This document shows positions 22,205-33,364 of a DNA stretch of 64,000 nt, one piece after another (the stretch's first letter is position 1; each line of letters starts with the position of its first letter). Under the pieces are notes generated by a model. The model was not told where the DNA came from, did not search any database, and saw nothing but the letters and a program-made list of their open reading frames with translations. Both the position numbers and the translations under genes were made by a program. Source of the stretch: Erinaceus europaeus (taxonomy: Eukaryota; Chordata; Mammalia; Eulipotyphla; Erinaceidae); the NCBI RefSeq assembly GCF_950295315.1, contig NC_080171.1:110208378-110272377 (forward strand), read 5' to 3'.

Positions 22205-22630
22205 GACGGGACTGGGCAGTAGGGGACAGCTTATCCTAGAACATTTGCTTTACCATGTTTTAAGGCCTAGGTTTGAGCCAAGGGAGCTCTATGGATGGTG
22301 GAGCAACACTTTGGTATCTCAACTGTTTCTCCCCTCTCTTTCTTAACCCACCTTTAAATAAATATAAATAAAAATAAATAATAACAATAATAATATCCAT
22401 GAGACAGCTCAGGGGTATTCTGTATCCAAGAATGCATGGGTTCATCCAAAGGCACTCACTCTCTCTCTTCCTTTTTGTTTTCTTTCTTTTCTTTTCCTTC
22501 CTTTTCTTCTTTTTCACTGGAGCACTTTTCAGCTCTGGCTTACAGTGATGCCCAGGATAGATCCTGAAACCTTGGAGACTCAGACATGAAAGGTTTTTGC
22601 ATATTGATGGTGCTGCCTCCCACCCTGACT
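22205..22630. mobile_element. Cluster of degraded SINEs
   Basis: 22205-22370 is a forward relic with AAATA tail. 22380-22500 is a forward SINE-C-like piece ending in a CT/TTTC tract. 22505-22625 is a reverse SINE-C (actggagcacttttcagctc ... gcatattgatggtgctgcc). Confidence 0.55.
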
Positions 22631-22739
22631 TTAAATTTAAAAAGAAATGGGGGGGGGGGGAGTCAAGGAGTCTTACTCTTCAGTTTGTTTGTTTTATGTT
22701 CAAGTTCTCTTATTTTTATAGTTTCTGTTACTAAATGAC

Positions 22740-23220
22740 TTGCATTTTTCTGAAGGAATACTATGGGATGGTTCCACTCATATGTGCAACAGAATGAAAC
22801 ATGAATTTGTGAAGAAAAAAATAGTCAAACTTTCACCAAGACTTCGTGAAAAGTATGGTGGTTATTCTTGGAGGGCAAGGAAAGTGCTGGGGTGGGGACA
22901 GGGAAAGGCACAAAACTGTGGTAACAGGTGCAGTGTGGAACCATTACCTCCGTAATCCAATGGTTTGTGAACCATTATTAAACTACAAATAAAAATCAAT
23001 TTAAAAATAAATTAATTAAACGAAAAAGGAAAAATAAAACAGGATTGTACCAAAATAAAAGACTCTTGAGTGGCAGAGGAGGGAGTGCGGGGTTTAGATT
23101 GCTATATGGAAACCAGAGAAATGTTACACATGTACAGATGACTGTACTTTACTGTCTTTAACATTAATTAATGTAAATCATTAATCCCCTCCAATAAAGA
23201 AAAAAAATCTATGGCTGGGA
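22740..23220 (+). mobile_element. L1 3' ends, two pieces
   Basis: 22740-23020 has ggttccactcatatgtgcaac and ends near cactacaaataaaaatc-like sequence. 23040-23215 has aaatgttacacatgtacag and aatcccctccaataaagaaa, the 3' end of the lineage-specific L1. Bases 23221-23700 are unassigned. Confidence 0.6.
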
Positions 23221-23702
23221 GAAAAAAAAAACAGTGAAGAGTGATTAAGAACATCCTGACCATAGTAAGTCTGAGTGTCCAAGTCTTCACTGCCCACTTA
23301 GTGTGAGCCTCTCAGTCTCTGTCTAGTATTCTATCATGTCTCCTCAACTATGCTTTAGGCACCAAAATCCTAGAAGATTCTGAACCCACAGATAAGTGTT
23401 CCCAAGACCCGATTCAGTTTGATCAGCAGACTTTCACATCATCAGAGTAGCTTTGCCTCATGCTACCTACAACACAAGGGAGCATTCTAAATCTGGGAAG
23501 TAGACTAAAACAAAATTTTAAAGGTTTGTAAGTTAGATAAGTGTTTATATGATATATGTCATATACTGAAATATTTAGATACTGAAAAAAGTAGTCCTCA
23601 CTTTATAATAATTTTACTTTTACTAGGCTTAGGGAAAATATTTCAAATGTATATTATAAAACCAAATAAAATGATTCTTCAAATATTTTATCAGGTAAGA
23701 GT

Positions 23703-23703
<1 letters not shown>

Positions 23704-23741
<38 letters not shown>
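23704..23741. repeat. (CA)n microsatellite
   Basis: About 18 uninterrupted CA units. Confidence 0.97.
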
Positions 23742-23744
<3 letters not shown>

Positions 23745-23915
23745 AACCTTGGGATCCAGACTGGCTCCTAAGAGCTTCTCTCATACTTGTGTAGGAAGCT
23801 AACTCTCGGTTGGTTAAAAACATTCACACAAAAAGAAAATGCACATCAGTGACATGTTTAGATCCTGATTTAGCAAAATACTATCCCCTTACCCCCAAAG
23901 AACTAAGAGCCTCAC

Positions 23916-23980
23916 CCTTATTCAGGTGTTCAATTTCTAGCCACAGTTTGGATGGGTGTTTCTCTTTGGCTTTCATTTTA
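23916..23980 (-). CDS. Unidentified minus-strand gene, exon
   Basis: A 65-nt exon with an excellent acceptor tract (ttctttctgtttcttttag) and a GTGAGG donor. It starts with one base that completes Arg (CG|T) from the exon ending at 24868 and ends with one base. The 21 full codons read as a charged amphipathic helix: lysine-rich start (KMKAKEKHPSK) then WLEIEHLNK, consistent with coiled coil. The bridging phases on both sides are the main evidence. Confidence 0.8.
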
Positions 23981-24009
23981 CTAAAAGAAACAGAAAGAAA
24001 GAAGTGAAG

Positions 24010-24867
24010 ACAACACTTAAGTACCAAGTGCTGAAGAGTGACCTGTAATAGGTCTGACATAACTAGAACGTGGGGCTAATCCATTAGACCCTTCAGTTAA
24101 GCTAAATCTCATTTAATGTGTCTCAAATAAAACATCACCATTACATTAAGGTTGGTTTCATAGGAAGCCAAACTGTTGAGGAATCATATTTGCTTTTGAG
24201 CAAAAATCTATGAAATGAAAGGCCCTAAGCACGGGATGAAGTTGGTCTGAAAGACCACACGGGTACAGTTTAATAACTCTTCTCACTAAGCAGTCTATTT
24301 CCCATTTCATGTTTGAATATAGTATGCCACTCATATAACAGGACCATTTATAATACAGAAAACTTTTGGCTTTAAGTAATTCTCTGTTGGAATACATTTA
24401 TTTAGAAAAAAGATATCGTCAACAGTGTTATTTGTACTCTGGCTTGAATTTGTTTTTCTTTCTTTTCTTTCATTTTTTTTAATTTGTTTGTGATACGTGA
24501 TCTAACTAACTTATTACATTCACCACTCAGGTTCCTTGCATTTTGCACAATTATTGTATTGTCATCAATACGAGCAGAGTTTAATTTGTCCCATTTATGC
24601 TACAGTTGGATAGAAATGCTCCACAAATTGTATATGTATTTATAAAAATACATCATGTCATATGCAACGTGGGATCCACTATCAATAGAACCCTCAAAGG
24701 TTAAGGTTGTTTTTTTTTTTTTAATGGGAAACTGAATACAATTTTCAGTTCACCTTAATTTATTGTAATTTGCATTGTATGCATATACAAAGGACTCCTT
24801 TTGAAAAAGATTTTGGATGTTTATGAATCAAGGAAAACCTTCTGAGAATGAAATCTGTGGAGCTTAC
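24010..24867. other. Unassigned intronic stretch
   Basis: AT-rich intron of the minus-strand gene with short T-runs (24711-24723). No repeat family recognised. Confidence 0.4.
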
Positions 24868-25004
24868 CGATCTAGACCAGAAGATACCAGGGAAACCTCT
24901 GGGAGGGCCTGCTGGGAAATTCGCTCTCGGTCCTGTGCCAATTCCAGCTTAAGCATAGCTGACATGTCCAGTTTATCAAATTGTTCTGTCATCCCCTGCA
25001 TTTT
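24868..25004 (-). CDS. Unidentified minus-strand gene, coiled-coil exon
   Basis: A 137-nt exon: acceptor tatatgattgtgtag, donor GTAAGC. The other two frames contain early stops, so the reading is forced: phase 0 start (Lys-Met-Gln), 45 codons plus two bases. The peptide runs EQFDKLDMSAMLKLELAQ, then DRERISQQALPEVSLVSS, with hydrophobic residues at heptad-like spacing, so it is very likely coiled coil. KLDMSA resembles a short stretch found in coiled coils of MRCK-type kinases, but that is too short to assign a family. Confidence 0.85.
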
Positions 25005-25164
25005 CTACACAATCATATAAGTAGGTTTTCATTTCCATTTTATATTTGCAGCATTTTATATCACAACCAGAAAAAAAAAAACCTAGAGACACTCACAACT
25101 ATTACTTTTCTTGAAGAGTAAATACAAACATAAACTTAAGATACATTGTCATTAAACTTGAGCA

Positions 25165-25260
25165 TAGTGGAACCAGGTGGGTGAGCACACAGTTACCATG
25201 TGCAAAGACCAGGGTTCAAGACTCCAAAGGGAAGCTTCATGAACATAGCAGTGTTACATG

Positions 25261-25306
<46 letters not shown>

Positions 25307-25380
25307 CCACCCTTCTCAATTTCTCTGTATCCTATCAAAAAAAGAGAAAGAGAGAAAATTTGGGGCATAGTGTTAAAAAG
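25165..25380 (+). mobile_element. SINE-B with (TC)n
   Basis: Degraded head (ggaaccaggtgggtgagc) and a long TC microsatellite at 25262-25305. Confidence 0.75.
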
Positions 25381-25387
25381 ATTCAAA

Positions 25388-25690
25388 TAGGGAGTCGGGC
25401 TGTAGCGCAGCGGGTTAAGCGCAGGTGGCGCAAAGCACAAGGACCGGCATAAGGATCCCGGTTTGAACCCCGGCTCCCCACCTGCAGGGGAGTCACTTCA
25501 CAGACGGTGAAGCAGGTCTGCAGGTGTCTGTCTTTCTCTCCTCCTCTCTGTCTTCCCCTCCTCTCTCCATTTCTCTCTGTCCTATCCAACAACGACAACA
25601 ATAATAACTACAACAATAAAACAACAAGGGCAACAAAAGGGAATAAATAAATTAAATAAATATTTAAATAAATAAAACTTTAAAAAAAAA
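25388..25690 (+). mobile_element. SINE-A
   Basis: Near-intact forward copy inserted directly after the SINE-B. The flanks agattcaaatag (before) and agattcaaatag (25690-25701, after) are its target duplication. Confidence 0.95.
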
Positions 25691-25836
25691 GATTCAAATA
25701 GTCTTATACATCTTAATAGGACAGCTGTCCCAACCCCAATGGAAGACTGATTTCTGACAAAAGATTTTTTTGTAAGTTGAGGACCTAGAAAAATTAATGT
25801 ATTTCAGCACCTACATTAACAATATCTCAGCATTTT

Positions 25837-25968
25837 GTTTTCCATTCTGAGTCTCTCTGGGTTGAGACTGACACTCACTCTTGCTCCTGTAACCTTGTCT
25901 GCTTTCCACTCTGTGAGTCTTCTTGGACTGTGACTGGCACTCACTCTTGCTCTGGTAACCAAACTGGA
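25837..25968. repeat. 66-bp tandem duplication across a splice donor
   Basis: Two units of 64-66 bp, each containing the minus-strand string gagcaagagtgagtg. The copies differ at about a dozen positions and by a 2-bp indel, so the duplication is not recent. One unit covers the end of the exon at 26038-25945 and its donor; the other is wholly downstream. Confidence 0.85.
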
Positions 25969-26038
25969 ATTTCTTAAAGACTCTACTTCTTTGGAGATGT
26001 CAAAGGCCAAGCTCCGCACATCCTTTTCATCCCTGATG
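25945..26038 (-). CDS. Unidentified minus-strand gene, coiled-coil exon with duplicated donor
   Basis: A 94-nt exon: acceptor tctctatattctag, donor GTGAGT. Only one frame is open at the start: one base, then Ile-Arg-Asp-Glu-Lys-Asp, 31 codons to a phase-0 end that fits the exon at 25004. The peptide (RDEKDVRSLAFDISKEVE, then LRNSSLVTRAR) is charged with regular Leu/Val/Ile, typical of a coiled coil. A second, equally good GTGAGT donor lies 66 nt downstream in the same frame, after 22 more codons, and would yield a longer isoform. Confidence 0.85.
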
Positions 26039-26149
26039 CTAGAATATAGAGAGCAAAGGACAGATATAAAATTCAAAAAAACATTGCATGGCTCAGGAGG
26101 GGGCAGGGAATGACACAGTAAAATCAAACTAAATGAAAGATGTAAGAAA

Positions 26150-26668
26150 GATATTCAACAAGTATAGTCACGGGCCCTTTGGAATATAACTAAAATAGGC
26201 CTACAAATTATCTACAAAATGGAGACCCCCAAATCTTCATATGCAATATTCCAGCCTTTAGGTTTATGATCAGTTAACAATTTATTTGGCTTTATATGTT
26301 AACTCTTGTTTCAGCCATCAGGTTCCAGATGCTACTGTGCTGCCAACTGGACTTCCCTGGATAGATGACCCCACCAATCTAATGTGTCCTAGAACCCTGC
26401 CCCACTAGGGAAAGAGAGAGACAGGCTGGGAGTATGGATCAACCTGTCAATGCTCATTTCAGGGGAGAAGCAATTATAGAATCCAGACCTTTCACCTTCT
26501 GCACCTCATAATGTCCCTTGGCCCATTCTCCTAGAGGGATAAAGAATAGGAAAGCTATCAGGGGAGGGGATGGGATACAGAGTTCTGGTGGTGGGAATTG
26601 TGTGGAGTTGTATCCATCTTATCCCATGGTTTTTGTTAGTGTTTCCTTTTTATAAAAATAAAAGATAT
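26150..26668 (+). mobile_element. Retroposon R, longer 3' fragment
   Basis: Starts agtatagtcacgggcccttt, includes ctggacttccctggatagat and ends ttagtgtttcctttttat plus an A-rich tail. Confidence 0.8.
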
Positions 26669-26929
26669 TCAACAGTAAATCTTAACATGAAATTAAAAAG
26701 TCATAACATTTTTACCACCAACAGAAAAGAGTAAAACCAAGAAATGCTAAGAAAATGTAAAGGCCTAGATTTCCACAAGGTTCTTAGGAAGTGAAATAAC
26801 TGGCAAAATTTAAGCAGATAGGGCAGGAGCAGATTACTCCCCAGCTTCAGATTATACTGTTGGAGAACCCGGCAATTCTTTGAACACAAACACCGCTTGA
26901 TTGACTTGACTAAGAAAAATAACTCTTGC
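26669..26929. other. Unassigned
   Basis: No gene or repeat recognised. A minus-strand open frame here lacks splice borders. Confidence 0.3.
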
Positions 26930-27395
26930 AACTGGGAAGACAGCACAGCCGGTGGAACATAGACTTTGCATGACTGAAGCTGCTGGTTTGAGTTCCAGCA
27001 CTGTATGTATCAGAGTGGTGCTCTGACTATTCTTTCCATATGACACTACCATATGGATTCAAAAATAAAAAGTACATCTATTTTTTTCCTGCAGAGTTAT
27101 TGCTGGCTCAGTGCCTGCACTATGAATCCACTGCTCCTGGAGGCTGTTTTTTTTTTTTTTTTTCCATTTTGTTGCCATTGTTGTTGCTGCTGCTGCTGCT
27201 GTTGGATAGGACAGAGAGAAGTCGAGAGAGGATCAGAAGACAGGGGTTAGAAAGACACTTGCAGACCTGCTTCACCGCTTGTGAAGCGACCCTCCCTGCA
27301 GGTGGGGACCTGGGGGCTCGAACTGGGATTCTTGCTCCAGTCCTGGGCTTCACACTATGTGCACTTAACCCACTGTGCTACTGCCCAACCCCCCA
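26930..27395. mobile_element. SINE-C (+) followed by extended SINE-A (-)
   Basis: 26930-27055 is forward SINE-C-like (gaagacagcacagccggtgg). 27085-27395 is a reverse extended SINE-A, with ccactgctcctggaggc, a (TGC)n run and cttcaccgcttgtgaagcg. Confidence 0.8.
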
Positions 27396-27609
27396 ATAGT
27401 ACATCTTTTAAAAATAATTTTTTAAATGGCCACACTACCAACTTTTAATTCTTCGATATTAATTTAAATAGTGAGAGCACTGAAATTTAGTACTGTACCC
27501 TTCTGTGGAATAATATACTATGAGGCTTATATATAATGTGTACACCTATTCATCTAACTAAATTAAACTTTCTTTTATTGTTTTGTTGTTGATTGGTTTG
27601 GTCTTATAG

Positions 27610-27965
27610 TTTTTATTATTTTTGAATTATCTTTATTTACTTGATAGAGACAGCCAGAAATCAAGAAGGTAGGGGGTGATAGAGAGGGAGAGAGACAGAG
27701 AGATACTTGCGGCCCTGCTTCACCACTCGCAAAGCTTTCCCCCTGCAGGGGGCTTGAACCCGGGTCCTTGCACATTGTAACATGTGCACTCAACCAGGTG
27801 CGCCACCACCTGGCCCCTAGTTTTGTTTTTTAGATAGAGGCAGAGAGCAAAGAAAGAGTGAAAGAGACCATAGCATTTGAGCTGTCTTCAGTAGTGGGAT
27901 CCAGGATGGAGCCAAAGTTATACACATAGCAAAGCAGTGCATTATCAAAGTGAGGTATTTCACTG
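27610..27965 (-). mobile_element. SINE-B, reverse, plus an older reverse relic
   Basis: 27615-27820 ends caaccaggtgcgccaccacc. 27825-27965 keeps only an agataggcagagag stretch and a decayed tRNA-like part. Bases 27966-28390 are unassigned. Confidence 0.75.
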
Positions 27966-28394
27966 ACCCTAACTGAAGTAAACTTTCATTTGCAGTATGA
28001 TTGTGAAGTCACAGAAACCGGTCATTGCAATTTCTGAGGCAGGAAAATGAGAATTCAGATGTGACAGTAAACTGAAGAAATTTTTGGTCACACAAAGCCA
28101 CAGAAAGTTTATAGCAACAGACTTGTTTGAAAGAATTTCTCCAGGATGCTTTCAATACAAAGAATTGAACAAAGAAATGGAAGCAAAGCAGAATAAGAAG
28201 TGGCAATAAGGCTTATAACTTATGATTATATCTGAAATGATGGGATACTAATAAATACATAAATACGTATATAAAATTTATACTCTATAGAAATTATAAA
28301 TAATAAGGTGAATGCAAAATTCCAGATGGACCTGCACCAGGACTAAAGTAGAAAAATTAAGAGTTTTTTATGAAAATCAAGTTTAATAGAAGTC

Positions 28395-28915
28395 TATTCA
28401 ATTTTTTTATTTTTATTTATAAAAAGGAAACACTGACAAAAACCATAGGATAAGAGGGGTATAACTCCACACAATTCCCATCACCAGAACTCCATATCCC
28501 ATCCCCTCCCTTGATAGTTTCCCTATTCTTTATCCCTCTATATAGTCATGGGCACTTTGGAATATAACTAAAATAGGCTTACTAATTATCTATAAAATGG
28601 AAACCCCAAATCTTCATCTGCAATATTCTAGCCTTTAGGTTTATGATTAGTCAACAATTTGTTTGGATCTATATGTTAATTCTTTTTTCAGCCACCAGGT
28701 TCCAGATGCTACCATGATGCCAACTGGACTTCCCTGGATAGACAACCCCACCAATGTGTCCTGGAGCTCCGCTTCCCCAGAGTCTTTCCCCACTAGAGAA
28801 AGAGAGAGGCAGGCTGGGAGTATGGATTGACCTGTCAACACCCATGTTCATTGGGGAAGCAATTACAGAAGCCAGACCTTCCACCTTCTGCATCCCATAA
28901 TGTCGGTTGGTCTAT
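28395..28915 (-). mobile_element. Retroposon R, internally rearranged
   Basis: Begins in reverse (aaccataggataagagggg ... tatccctctat), then switches at about 28540 to forward family sequence (gtcatgggcactttggaata ... cataatgtcggttgg). The two parts are in opposite orientation, so this is an inverted or twin-primed insertion. Confidence 0.7.
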
Positions 28916-28919
28916 TCAA

Positions 28920-30175
28920 TTCTTAATGTCTTAACTCACCACTTGAGCTCTGTGACCATAGTAGTCCTCATACAATACTGACTCTTACGTATCAAAATCA
29001 ATGTCTTCTAGAAAATAAGCCATTTTTCCTAAGTATCTTATGAATGACATACCATATAATTTTTTATTATTTTTATTTCTAATGAAAACTTGAGTATCAT
29101 GTATCTTTACCATATGAAGAAATATAACAGATTCTCATTTAACTGAAAACAATGCACTTGAAAAATATATTTCTGAAAAATATGCTCTACAGAAATAATA
29201 TTGGCTTCAATTATGAAGCTATTTTATGGTTTGAATTACAGTCAAATTAGATGAAATAAGGCTGTATCTCAAATGTAATATTAGAATTTTTCTGAAAAAA
29301 AAATTTCCAGTGTACTTTCCTGTATGTTAATAATCAAAGAAGTAAAGTCAGAGAAATGAAATTAAAATCATCCAAACTTAGTGATGCACAAAATAAACAA
29401 TGAAATTATTTATGTTAGTAATCAGTGAGATTCAAGCACAATCCTCAAAAAAAAAATCTTGTGAGAATTAGGAATATATGCTGTATGTGAGTAAATGATA
29501 GATAGGAAGGTAGACAAAAACAAATAAATGCAAAACAAGTGCAAGGAAGAAACAAAAGAGTGAAGACAGTGGGTCAAGGAACACTGCAAACCAATTCAGT
29601 TCTGTCGCCAAGGAACTATGCTACCTAGACATATTACAAAATATCTCTGAAGGTATGAAATGAATTATCAATACACATTTAACTGGCAGAGTAGTCCAAA
29701 CCATCCAAAAGTTCTACCTAAATGTACCCCATGTGTGAATGTATGCATGCTGCGAGATAAGCATATATACATACCTTCTGATGTTTTCACATTGTGGACA
29801 TACAATTTTTTTTTTGTTTTATGTTGTGAAATACACACCAGAGAAAGGAGTTACCTAAGAAATATTGTCATAATTTTAAACCTTGGTCAAAACCTCAGAC
29901 TTTCGAAATCATAACAATGAACTGAAGAATGCTTGAGAATTACAAACCCTGATTGTCTCCTAATTCAATATTTTTTTCACATAGTTATTTTTAAATGTAG
30001 TGTACCTTAAAATATCATCTATAGTTATAATATATATTATAAATTTAGCTTTGGAAAAAATATATTATTTAAAGCAGAAATCTTGAGTCCCACGAGACAT
30101 TACTCATATATTAAAAAGCATACTTGCACTATTCTTGTTAGCGTAAGAAAGCACTGAAGATGTAAGATTATATAC
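28920..30175. other. Unassigned intronic stretch
   Basis: AT-rich; no exon, repeat family or conserved block that I can support. Confidence 0.4.
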
Positions 30176-30266
30176 CTTCCTGAGGTATTCTTCAGTGGCT
30201 TGTAGTCCTTAATCTTATAGAATAAGGGAGTTCTCTCTTTGTTCATGCTGACCGATGATATCCTTC
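30176..30266 (-). CDS. Probable exon of the minus-strand gene, frame uncertain
   Basis: A 91-nt segment with a strong acceptor (long T-run then actgtccag) and a GTATAT donor. In one frame it is open throughout: two leading bases, 29 codons, two trailing bases, which join in phase to the exon at 26038. A different frame gives a more helix-like start (KDIIGQHEQRENSLIL) but meets TAA GAT TAA. A single extra base could explain both, so the exon may be frameshifted here or the assembly may carry an error. Confidence 0.5.
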
Positions 30267-31285
30267 CTGGACAGTAAAAAAAAAAATCTCTGTGGACAGG
30301 AGAACTGAAGGTCTAGTTTCTGGTCCTCCTGAAGATCAAAGATGCTGCTGGTGTTAGACCAACTGCTACTCCTGGGGTTGGAAGGGCCCTGCCTCAGGAT
30401 TCCAAGCACAACTCTGAGCCATGTGGCAGTTAATGAAGACCCAACTGTGTAAACTTGATGGACACCCAAAGTGTGACGATCTAGCCTGTGTGGAATGAGG
30501 ATATTTTCCTTGAATATTGGAGGGTAAAAGTAAGGGAGTAATTTCTGTTATAATAATGTAATAGTTGATCATTCAATGCAAGCTCTCAATTATGAAATTT
30601 CAGAAAAATATTTATCTACAGATAAAAATAAGTACATTAATATATTCTAGCAAACATGAATATATATTTAGATATATATGTTAGACATGTTTATATTTGA
30701 ATATATATTCTAAAATATATGTATATGTGACTACAGTGGATATGTATATAATTGTATATATGAATACATCCTAATAGATGTATGCATACATTTATAATGA
30801 ATATACATATATATGACAAACAGAAATAATTATATGTTTTTCTTTCTAGGTTGCTTTTTTATCTGTTCTTCAAGTAATCTTTAATGTTTCTATAATTTCA
30901 AGCTCCTAGAATACAGTAAGAATTATAAACTTCTGTATATATTTATTAAATTTACCCTTTTAAATATTTTTCACTATTTATAGTCTCTCACTTCGCTAAT
31001 GTAATATGCACACTTGAAGATAAAATTTTCTGCTAATCTTTAAAAGTGTAAGAATACCTCCCACATAATTACAATCCCAAGATAAAAACCTGGAAATTCA
31101 ATATTGTCACAACACTATTAACAAATGTTGTCAATTACCACAACAGCTGTCTTCATCACATTTTTTTCTAGATTCAGGATGTTTATTCGACACAGTTCTT
31201 AACCTGATCCTATCCTTCATTTGTCTTTGTCTTTTATGATTTTGAGGATTACAGGTCAATTATTTTACGTTTAGGTAAATCTGAA
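30267..31285. other. Unassigned; TA-rich tract
   Basis: 30290-30500 is a more GC-rich block with open minus-strand frames but no supported borders. 30600-30830 is rich in ATATA. Confidence 0.35.
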
Positions 31286-31289
31286 GTTT

Positions 31290-31570
31290 CCGGGAGTCAG
31301 GCGGCAGTGTAGCGGGTTGAGCGCACTTGGCGTGAAGCGCAAGACCCGCAGAAAGATCCGGATTGGTACCCCGGGCTCTCCATCTGCAGGGGAGTAGCTT
31401 CACAGGTGGTGAAGCAGGTCTGCAGGTGTCTTTCTCTCCCCCTCTATGTCTTCCCCTCCTCTCTCTATTTCTCTCTGTCCTATCCAACAATGATGACATC
31501 AATAACAACAACTACAACAACAATTAAAAAATAAGGGCAACAAAAGGGAAAATAAATAAATAATTTTTTT
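31290..31570 (+). mobile_element. SINE-A
   Basis: Forward copy with several substitutions in the head (caggcggcagtgtagcggg). Confidence 0.9.
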
Positions 31571-31589
31571 TAAAAACTGAAGTTTCCAC

Positions 31590-31850
31590 ATTTTTTGCGT
31601 GCACGTTAGCAGTTTGAGGAGGAACCCCACAAACTAGTGTTCTATCCTTACTGCACACACCCCAACCCCCTGCTTCTCAGGTATCATGATACTCTTACTG
31701 TTTCATTGCTGGTGACATTAACACTGATCATTTGAGTAAGATGGTATCTGCTGGGTTTCACGTTTGCAATTTTTTCTATTTATTTCTAATATGCTCTTTA
31801 ATAAGCAAATATTTCAAAACTAAGTAAATACCTCATCTCTCATCAGCCTT
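31590..31850 (-). mobile_element. L1 fragment, reverse
   Basis: gtttgaggaggaaccccac and gatggtatctgctgggtttc resemble the complement of the end of L1 ORF2. Confidence 0.5.
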
Positions 31851-32042
31851 TCATTCATTGATATCCTTACCTATTTCTCACACTTTTTTTCTCAAACATA
31901 TGTACAAGTTTCGCACAAATAAAAAGGTAAAACAAAAACAGACATTTTAAATCTCATTCTTGAACTGAACAACAGCAGATCTTTCAGGAGTTGGAGTACA
32001 GGTCAGATAGTATATTGGGTAGTCTCTTACAACCAAGGGAAC

Positions 32043-32640
32043 CGGGGAGTCGGGCGGTAGCCCAGCGGGTTAAGTGAGGTGGCCCAAAGTGGAAGGACCA
32101 GGCTTAAGGATCCCAGTTCCAGCCTCTGGCTCCCCACCTGCAGAGGAGTCACTTCACAAGCAGTGAAGCAGGTCTGTAGGTGTCTTTCTCTCCCCCTCTG
32201 TCTTCCCCTCCTCTCTCCTTTTCTCTCTGTCCTATCCAAGAACGACGACAACAATAGTAACTACAATAAAAAACAAGGGCAACAAAAGGATATATATATA
32301 TATATACATATATACATATATATATATATATACATATATAATCAAGAGAACGTTGGGGGCTTGGCAGCAGTGCAGCAGGTTAAACGTACATGGCACAAAG
32401 CACAAGGACCAGCCTAAGGATCCCAGTTCGAGCCTCCAGCTCCCTACCTGCAGGTGGTCACCTTGCAAGTGGTGAAGCAGGTCTCTCCCCCTCTATCTTC
32501 CCCTCCTCTCTCTATTTCTCTTGTCTTATCCAACAGCAAGAAGGGCAACAAAATGGAAAAAATGGCATCCAGGAACAGTGAATTCATAGTGTAGGCACTG
32601 GGCCCCAGCGATAACCCTGGAGGCAAAAAAAAAAAAAATC
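32043..32640 (+). mobile_element. Two tandem SINE-A copies separated by an AT microsatellite
   Basis: 32043-32287 is the first copy. 32288-32342 is a TATACATA tract grown from its tail. 32353-32640 is a second copy of the extended form (catccaggaacagtgaattc). Both are forward. Confidence 0.9.
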
Positions 32641-32862
32641 AACGTAGCAATCCTTTACCATCATCAGAAATGGCTGTAAAACATGTTAAGAGACATGGCT
32701 GCTTTAACTCTGAGCAATAACTTGAATCTTAAACATTTCATATTTCAAAATATTTCAGGTGTTTCTTGTAAAGTCACAAAGATCATTCCATATATTTTAA
32801 TGTTGATTGAATATGCCTTTGTAATAATCCTCAATCTATAAAATCTAGAGATGAGTACTTAC

Positions 32863-32916
32863 CTCTTTTGGGAGTGGGGGGTTCCCACGCATTGACTCCT
32901 CATTGGCTGGGCCTAT
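32863..32916 (-). CDS. Candidate upstream exon of the minus-strand gene
   Basis: A 54-nt segment with a good acceptor (gccttttgcccgcttcaag) and a consensus GTAAGT donor. The phase-0 frame gives 18 codons (IGPANEESMRGNPPLPKE). It does not join directly in phase to 30266, so either another exon lies between or this is a decoy. Confidence 0.4.
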
Positions 32917-32954
32917 CTTGAAGCGGGCAAAAGGCAAAGAAAAGGCAATGAGTG

Positions 32955-33165
32955 GGGCCAGGCGGTGGCGCACCTGGTTAAACGCACATATCACAGTGCA
33001 CAAGGACACAGGTTCAAGCCCCTGATCCCCACCTGCAGGGGGAAAACTTCACAAGTGATGAAGCAGAGTTGCTGGTGTCTCTCTCCCTCTTTCCTTCTCT
33101 ACCTCCGACTCCATCTCAATTTCTCTTTGTCTCTATCCAATAATAAATAAAGATTAAAAAAGAAA
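32955..33165 (+). mobile_element. SINE-B
   Basis: Clean forward copy, ggccaggcggtggcgcacc to tctatccaataataaataa. Confidence 0.92.
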
Positions 33166-33364
33166 GTCAGTGACCTGAAGGCCTCATATAGTAATTTATT
33201 CTCACTTCTAGACATGTGAAATTTTTCATTTAAATTCCTACTAGGTCATCCAATGCTCTTAGCAGCATTCAATTAATGCATACTCTTCTATGATATAAAT
33301 CTACATAATGAATGCTTGGCAAACAGAATTGATAAACTCATCGAGTGTTTTGTTCGCTTGTTTG

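Noticed and set aside
25837..25968. CRISPR-like repeat-spacer structure
   Set aside because: Only two contiguous units with no spacers, in a mammalian genome; it is a simple tandem duplication.
30600..30830. ATATA-rich stretch as a matrix-attachment region or origin
   Set aside because: Base composition alone is not evidence; no defined motif is present.
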